Shown one piece after another: positions 60,835-64,000 of a DNA stretch of 64,000 bases (positions are counted from its first letter, which is position 1; every line of letters begins with the position of its first letter). The translations under genes and the position numbers were made by a program. The stretch is from the NCBI GenBank assembly GCA_963675135.1, contig OY776121.1:83102875-83166874 (forward strand), written 5' to 3'. Under the pieces are notes generated by a model that was given only the letters and a program-made list of their open reading frames with translations, made no database searches and was not told the origin of the DNA. This stretch comes from Galeopsis tetrahit (taxonomy: Eukaryota; Streptophyta; Magnoliopsida; Lamiales; Lamiaceae).

Positions 60835-63800
60835 TCAAACATAAAATCTCTTCAAGTGGCATACGTTCCATGGCCTTAGTATCTCTTTCCCTGTCATGTC
60901 TTGGAGCTTGTATGCCCCACCCTTGAGTACCTGTATGACCCTGTACGGACCTTCCCAATTGGGTTCCATCTTCCCAGTGTTCTTCAAAGCATCTGCCCTC
61001 CGAAGGACTAAATCCCCAACTTTAAAGGAGCGAGGGATTACCTTGCGGTCGTATGCTGCTTTGATCCGACTCTTGTACCTTTTTGCCTTTAATCTCGCCA
61101 TCTCCCTCTCTTCATCTACTAGGTCCAGCGCTTCCCTCATTAATTCTTCATTTCTCTTTTCTTCGAAATAAGTGATCCGGTGTGATTTGAGTCTGGCTTC
61201 AGGAGGTATCACTGCTGCTGCTCCATATACCAAGTAGAAGGGAGATTCGCCTGTAGCCGTCTTAGGGCTGGTTCGGTAGGACCAGAGGACGTTGTCCAAC
61301 TCCTGCACCCATTTTCCTCCTACCTCTGCCAATCGTGTTCGAATACCATCGACCAAGATCCTGTTTGTAACCTCTACCTGCCCATTAGCTTGGGGATGGG
61401 CTACTGAAGTGAACCTCTGCGTGATGTTCCATCTCTCGCACCATCTTCTTACTTTATCCCCATTGAACTGCGTTCCGTTATCGGAAACCAAGATTCTAGG
61501 TACTCCAAACCTGCAACAAATATGTCTAGCGAGAAAAATAATTACATTGTCCTCTTCGATTTTAGCCAAGGGCACAGCCTCTACCCATTTACTGAAATAA
61601 TCCACGGCTACGATTAGGAATTTTCTCCCTCCTGGTGCCAAGGGGAAGGGTCCCACTAGATCGATTCCCCATTTAGCGAAGGGACAGGGCGAGTACATAG
61701 CCCCCATTTCTTCTGCAGGTACCCGTATCAAGGGTCCATTCTTCTGACACTTCTCACACCTCTTCACATATTCTCTAGCGTCTCTGATTATATTAGGCCA
61801 GTAGAAACCTGCCCTAAATACTTTCTTCACCATGGTCTGGTACCCTTCATGGCTGGATGCGCAACCTTCATGGATGTCTTTGATCACTAGCTCTGCTTCT
61901 CTTTTTGAAAGGCATTTCAAATAAGGTTGAGTGAAGGACCTCTTGTACAATTGGCCTCCCAGGATGCAATACTTCCTTCTCCAAGCCTTTGCCTCTCTGG
62001 ACATTGGGGTTACTGGGCCCCTGTTCAATTCTTCCCATATTTCTTTCCTCCAATCATCCCCTGCTGTTATCTCTCCGATCAGGGTTTCCGTAGCCACTTG
62101 ATCTGCCACCAACAGGGTTACCTGTCCGTCTCCCTCGAATTCAGTGGAACTAGCCAATTTTGACAGTCCATCCGCTTTCGTATTCTCTTCTCTTGGTACC
62201 TGTACCACTTCAAAGGTATGGAATTTATTTTTTAATTTCTTTACCTCTTCTAGATAAGTGATCATTCTCTCATCCTTGGCGAGGTACTCCCCCATGACCT
62301 GCTGTACTATCAACTGTGAATCGGAGTACAAGGTGACCTTTTGCGCCCCTAACTCTGCAGCCATGCTAGCTCCTCTGATCAATGCCTCATATTCTGCACC
62401 ATTGTTTGAGGTGGAAAATCGAAATTTGACAGCCACCTGCACTTCCTGACCCTCAGGGTCAATCAGTAATATCCCTGCTCCACATCCTAAGGCAGATGCT
62501 GAGCCATCCACATATACCTTCCATCCCTGTTCTTCTTCCACTCTGGTGGACTCTTGAATGAAATCCGCTAGAGCTTGAGCCTTGATGGCTCTCCTTGGTT
62601 CATAGTCTATATCATACTCCTGCAGTTCTACTGCCCACTTGACCATTCTTCCTGATAAATCTGCTCTCCCTAGCGTCTGCTTCAACGGGAAATTAGTCCT
62701 CACCATCACTTTATAAGATAGGAAATAAGGGCGTAGTCGCCTGGCCGTCACCACTACTGCCAAGGCTGCCTTTTCCACCTCTGAATACCTTGTTTCCGCT
62801 CCTTGGATTACCTTGCTCACATAATATACAGGCTGTTGTGTGGAGCCTTCCTCTTTCATCAGGGCCGTGCTCAGGGAGTGTTCCCCTACCGAGAGGTATA
62901 GGAGTAGGACGTCTCCCTGAGTAGGCTTAGTTAGTTTTGGAAGTTGTTCCAGATGGCGCTTCAATTCTTCAAAAGCCTTCTGGCATTGCTCATCCCATTC
63001 GAATCTTGACCCCTTCCTTAGCGTTCTGAAGAAGTGATGACTCTTCTCTGCTGATTTAGCTATAAATCTGCTAAGGGCTGCGATCCTTCCGTTCAAAGTC
63101 TGCAATTCTTTCAAATTCCGAGGGGGTTGCATGTCGAGCACCGCCTTTACCTTAACAGGGTTCACTTCTATCCCTCTCTGAGTCACCATATATCCCATAA
63201 ATTTCCCTGACCCTACTCCAAAAGAACATTTAGCAGGGTTCAATTTAATACCATTCTCTCGAATTACCTGAAATATCTCCTTCAAGTCGTCAATATGTCC
63301 CTCTGCTTTGACACTTTTAGCTAGCATATCGTCCACGTAAACCTCCATGTTCCTGCCTATCTGCCCTCGGAACACCGAGTCTACCATTCTTTGATAGGTT
63401 GCTCCTGCATTTATCAGTCCAAAAGGCATACGTACATAACCGAAAGTACCACATGTCGCTATAAAGCATACCTTTGGTATATCGAGGGGGTTCAGCTGGA
63501 TCTGATGGTACCCCTGATATGCGTCCATCATGCTGAGTAATTCAAACCCAGATGTGGCATCCACCAGTTGGTCGATCCTGGGCAAAGGGTAGTGGTCTTT
63601 AGGGCAGGCTTTGTTCAAGTCCCTAAAGTCAATGCACATCCTCCACTTGCCAGCTCCCTTGGACACCAACACTGCATTCGATAACCATTCAGGGAACTGG
63701 ACTCTTTTCACGTGCCCTGCATTCAACAATTTATCGATTTCCTCTTTTACTATGAGGTTCTTCTCTTTACCGAAGTTCCTCAACTTCTGTTTCACGGGCC

Positions 63801-64000
63801 TGGCTTTGGGATCCACATTCAAGTGGTGCACTGCTATTTCTGGAGGGATACCCGTCATATCCGTCGCTGTGAATGCGAAGATGTCTGCATTTTGCTGGAG
63901 GGCAAGTATCATCTTTCCCTGGAGCTCAGGGTTCATGTTCGTACCTATCCTGGTTGTAAATCCCTCCTTTCCTGGGTAGAGCTCGATGCTCATTAGCTCT
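60835..64000 (-). CDS. Gypsy pol polyprotein (RT, RNase H, aRNase H, integrase), partial
   Basis: The frame is open to the window edge, so the N-terminal part (gag, protease) is missing; the first ATG inside, at 63993, is not the true start. Domains in order: reverse transcriptase (MCIDFRDLNKACPKDHYPLP; catalytic YVDDMLAKS), RNase H, and a second, archaeal-type RNase H (VYVDGSASALGCGAGI...NNGAEYEALI) typical of Tat elements. Integrase follows, with HHCC (HEG..SSHEG ... CEKCQ) and DDE (GIDLVGPF, VSDNGTQF, QANGQVEVTNR). The C-terminal tail is NWEGPYRV...RPWNVCHLKRFYV, without a chromodomain. All 1055 visible codons are uninterrupted and the catalytic residues seen are intact, so the element may be recent. 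Confidence 0.93.
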   Translation of the reverse strand, partial: ELMSIELYPGKEGFTTRIGTNMNPELQGKMILALQQNADIFAFTATDMTGIPPEIAVHHLNVDPKARPVKQKLRNFGKEKNLIVKEEIDKLLNAGHVKRVQFPEWLSNAVLVSKGAGKWRMCIDFRDLNKACPKDHYPLPRIDQLVDATSGFELLSMMDAYQGYHQIQLNPLDIPKVCFIATCGTFGYVRMPFGLINAGATYQRMVDSVFRGQIGRNMEVYVDDMLAKSVKAEGHIDDLKEIFQVIRENGIKLNPAKCSFGVGSGKFMGYMVTQRGIEVNPVKVKAVLDMQPPRNLKELQTLNGRIAALSRFIAKSAEKSHHFFRTLRKGSRFEWDEQCQKAFEELKRHLEQLPKLTKPTQGDVLLLYLSVGEHSLSTALMKEEGSTQQPVYYVSKVIQGAETRYSEVEKAALAVVVTARRLRPYFLSYKVMVRTNFPLKQTLGRADLSGRMVKWAVELQEYDIDYEPRRAIKAQALADFIQESTRVEEEQGWKVYVDGSASALGCGAGILLIDPEGQEVQVAVKFRFSTSNNGAEYEALIRGASMAAELGAQKVTLYSDSQLIVQQVMGEYLAKDERMITYLEEVKKLKNKFHTFEVVQVPREENTKADGLSKLASSTEFEGDGQVTLLVADQVATETLIGEITAGDDWRKEIWEELNRGPVTPMSREAKAWRRKYCILGGQLYKRSFTQPYLKCLSKREAELVIKDIHEGCASSHEGYQTMVKKVFRAGFYWPNIIRDAREYVKRCEKCQKNGPLIRVPAEEMGAMYSPCPFAKWGIDLVGPFPLAPGGRKFLIVAVDYFSKWVEAVPLAKIEEDNVIIFLARHICCRFGVPRILVSDNGTQFNGDKVRRWCERWNITQRFTSVAHPQANGQVEVTNRILVDGIRTRLAEVGGKWVQELDNVLWSYRTSPKTATGESPFYLVYGAAAVIPPEARLKSHRITYFEEKRNEELMREALDLVDEEREMARLKAKRYKSRIKAAYDRKVIPRSFKVGDLVLRRADALKNTGKMEPNWEGPYRVIQVLKGGAYKLQDMTGKEILRPWNVCHLKRFYV

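Larger units (their letters stand above)
55638..64000 (-). mobile_element. Ty3-gypsy retrotransposon, Tat lineage (Retand-like), 3' half
   Basis: It is transcribed on the minus strand and runs off the right edge of the window. From right to left: the pol region without gag and protease (to 60835), an untranslated stretch, a large tandem repeat (59452-60206), a frame on the opposite strand (56922-58995), the polypurine tract and the 3' LTR (55638-56404). Dual RNase H in pol, no chromodomain, an antisense frame between pol and the LTR and an amplified tandem repeat are together the published hallmarks of Retand-type Tat elements. The 5' LTR and target duplication lie outside, so its age cannot be estimated. 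Confidence 0.9.

Overview
This is a plant nuclear window, almost certainly from a eudicot. The AT-rich spacers, a nuclear-type tRNA-Phe, GT-AG introns, an AP2/ERF factor, a plant glutamate-receptor-like gene, SBT1-type subtilases and plant lineages of LTR retrotransposons, Mutator-like (MULE), CACTA, Stowaway and SINE elements all point that way. The flavour of the subtilases suggests an asterid, perhaps Lamiales, but that is only an impression.

Host genes are few. A DREB2-like AP2/ERF gene (3277-3954, minus) and a tRNA-Phe(GAA) gene (4844-4916, minus) lie in repeat-rich sequence at the left. Next comes a cluster of intronless subtilases, all on the plus strand: a full gene at 13576-15843, an N-terminal remnant at 16557-16733, a near-full copy at 16950-19124 that lost its last residues to a small deletion, then full genes at 37972-40263 and 50990-53242. 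A five-exon GLR2-type receptor gene (19395-24729, minus) sits between the second and third large subtilases and is tail-to-tail with the truncated copy. The first two large subtilases, with their promoters, are a recent tandem duplication about 3.4 kb apart.

Most of the rest is mobile DNA. Seven non-autonomous elements of 0.9-3.0 kb have MULE hallmarks (long terminal inverted repeats, 8-9 bp target duplications in most). They also share an odd interior: GC-rich low-complexity blocks and one or two long inverted repeats built on GTCGAC. A related family with different ends carries spaced TTCGAA motifs instead. Several are nested in one another or carry retrotransposon pieces, including part of a Ty3-gypsy gag gene. 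Also present are a CACTA element with TTT target duplication (29487-30636), two Stowaway MITEs, a SINE with a 27-bp target duplication, a complete Ty1-copia element (40816-45301, GATCA target duplication, broken by one nonsense codon), and the 3' half of a large Tat/Retand-type Ty3-gypsy element running off the right edge (55638-64000). The gypsy element has a dual-RNase-H pol gene, a 30-copy 20-bp tandem repeat with a 111-bp higher-order period, and a spliced-looking reading frame on the strand opposite to pol.

The best candidate for something not well described is the shared GTCGAC inverted-repeat module inside MULE-like elements whose ends differ. The second is the organisation of the Retand-like element's 3' region. 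All assignments were made by reading the sequence; no database search or folding program was run.
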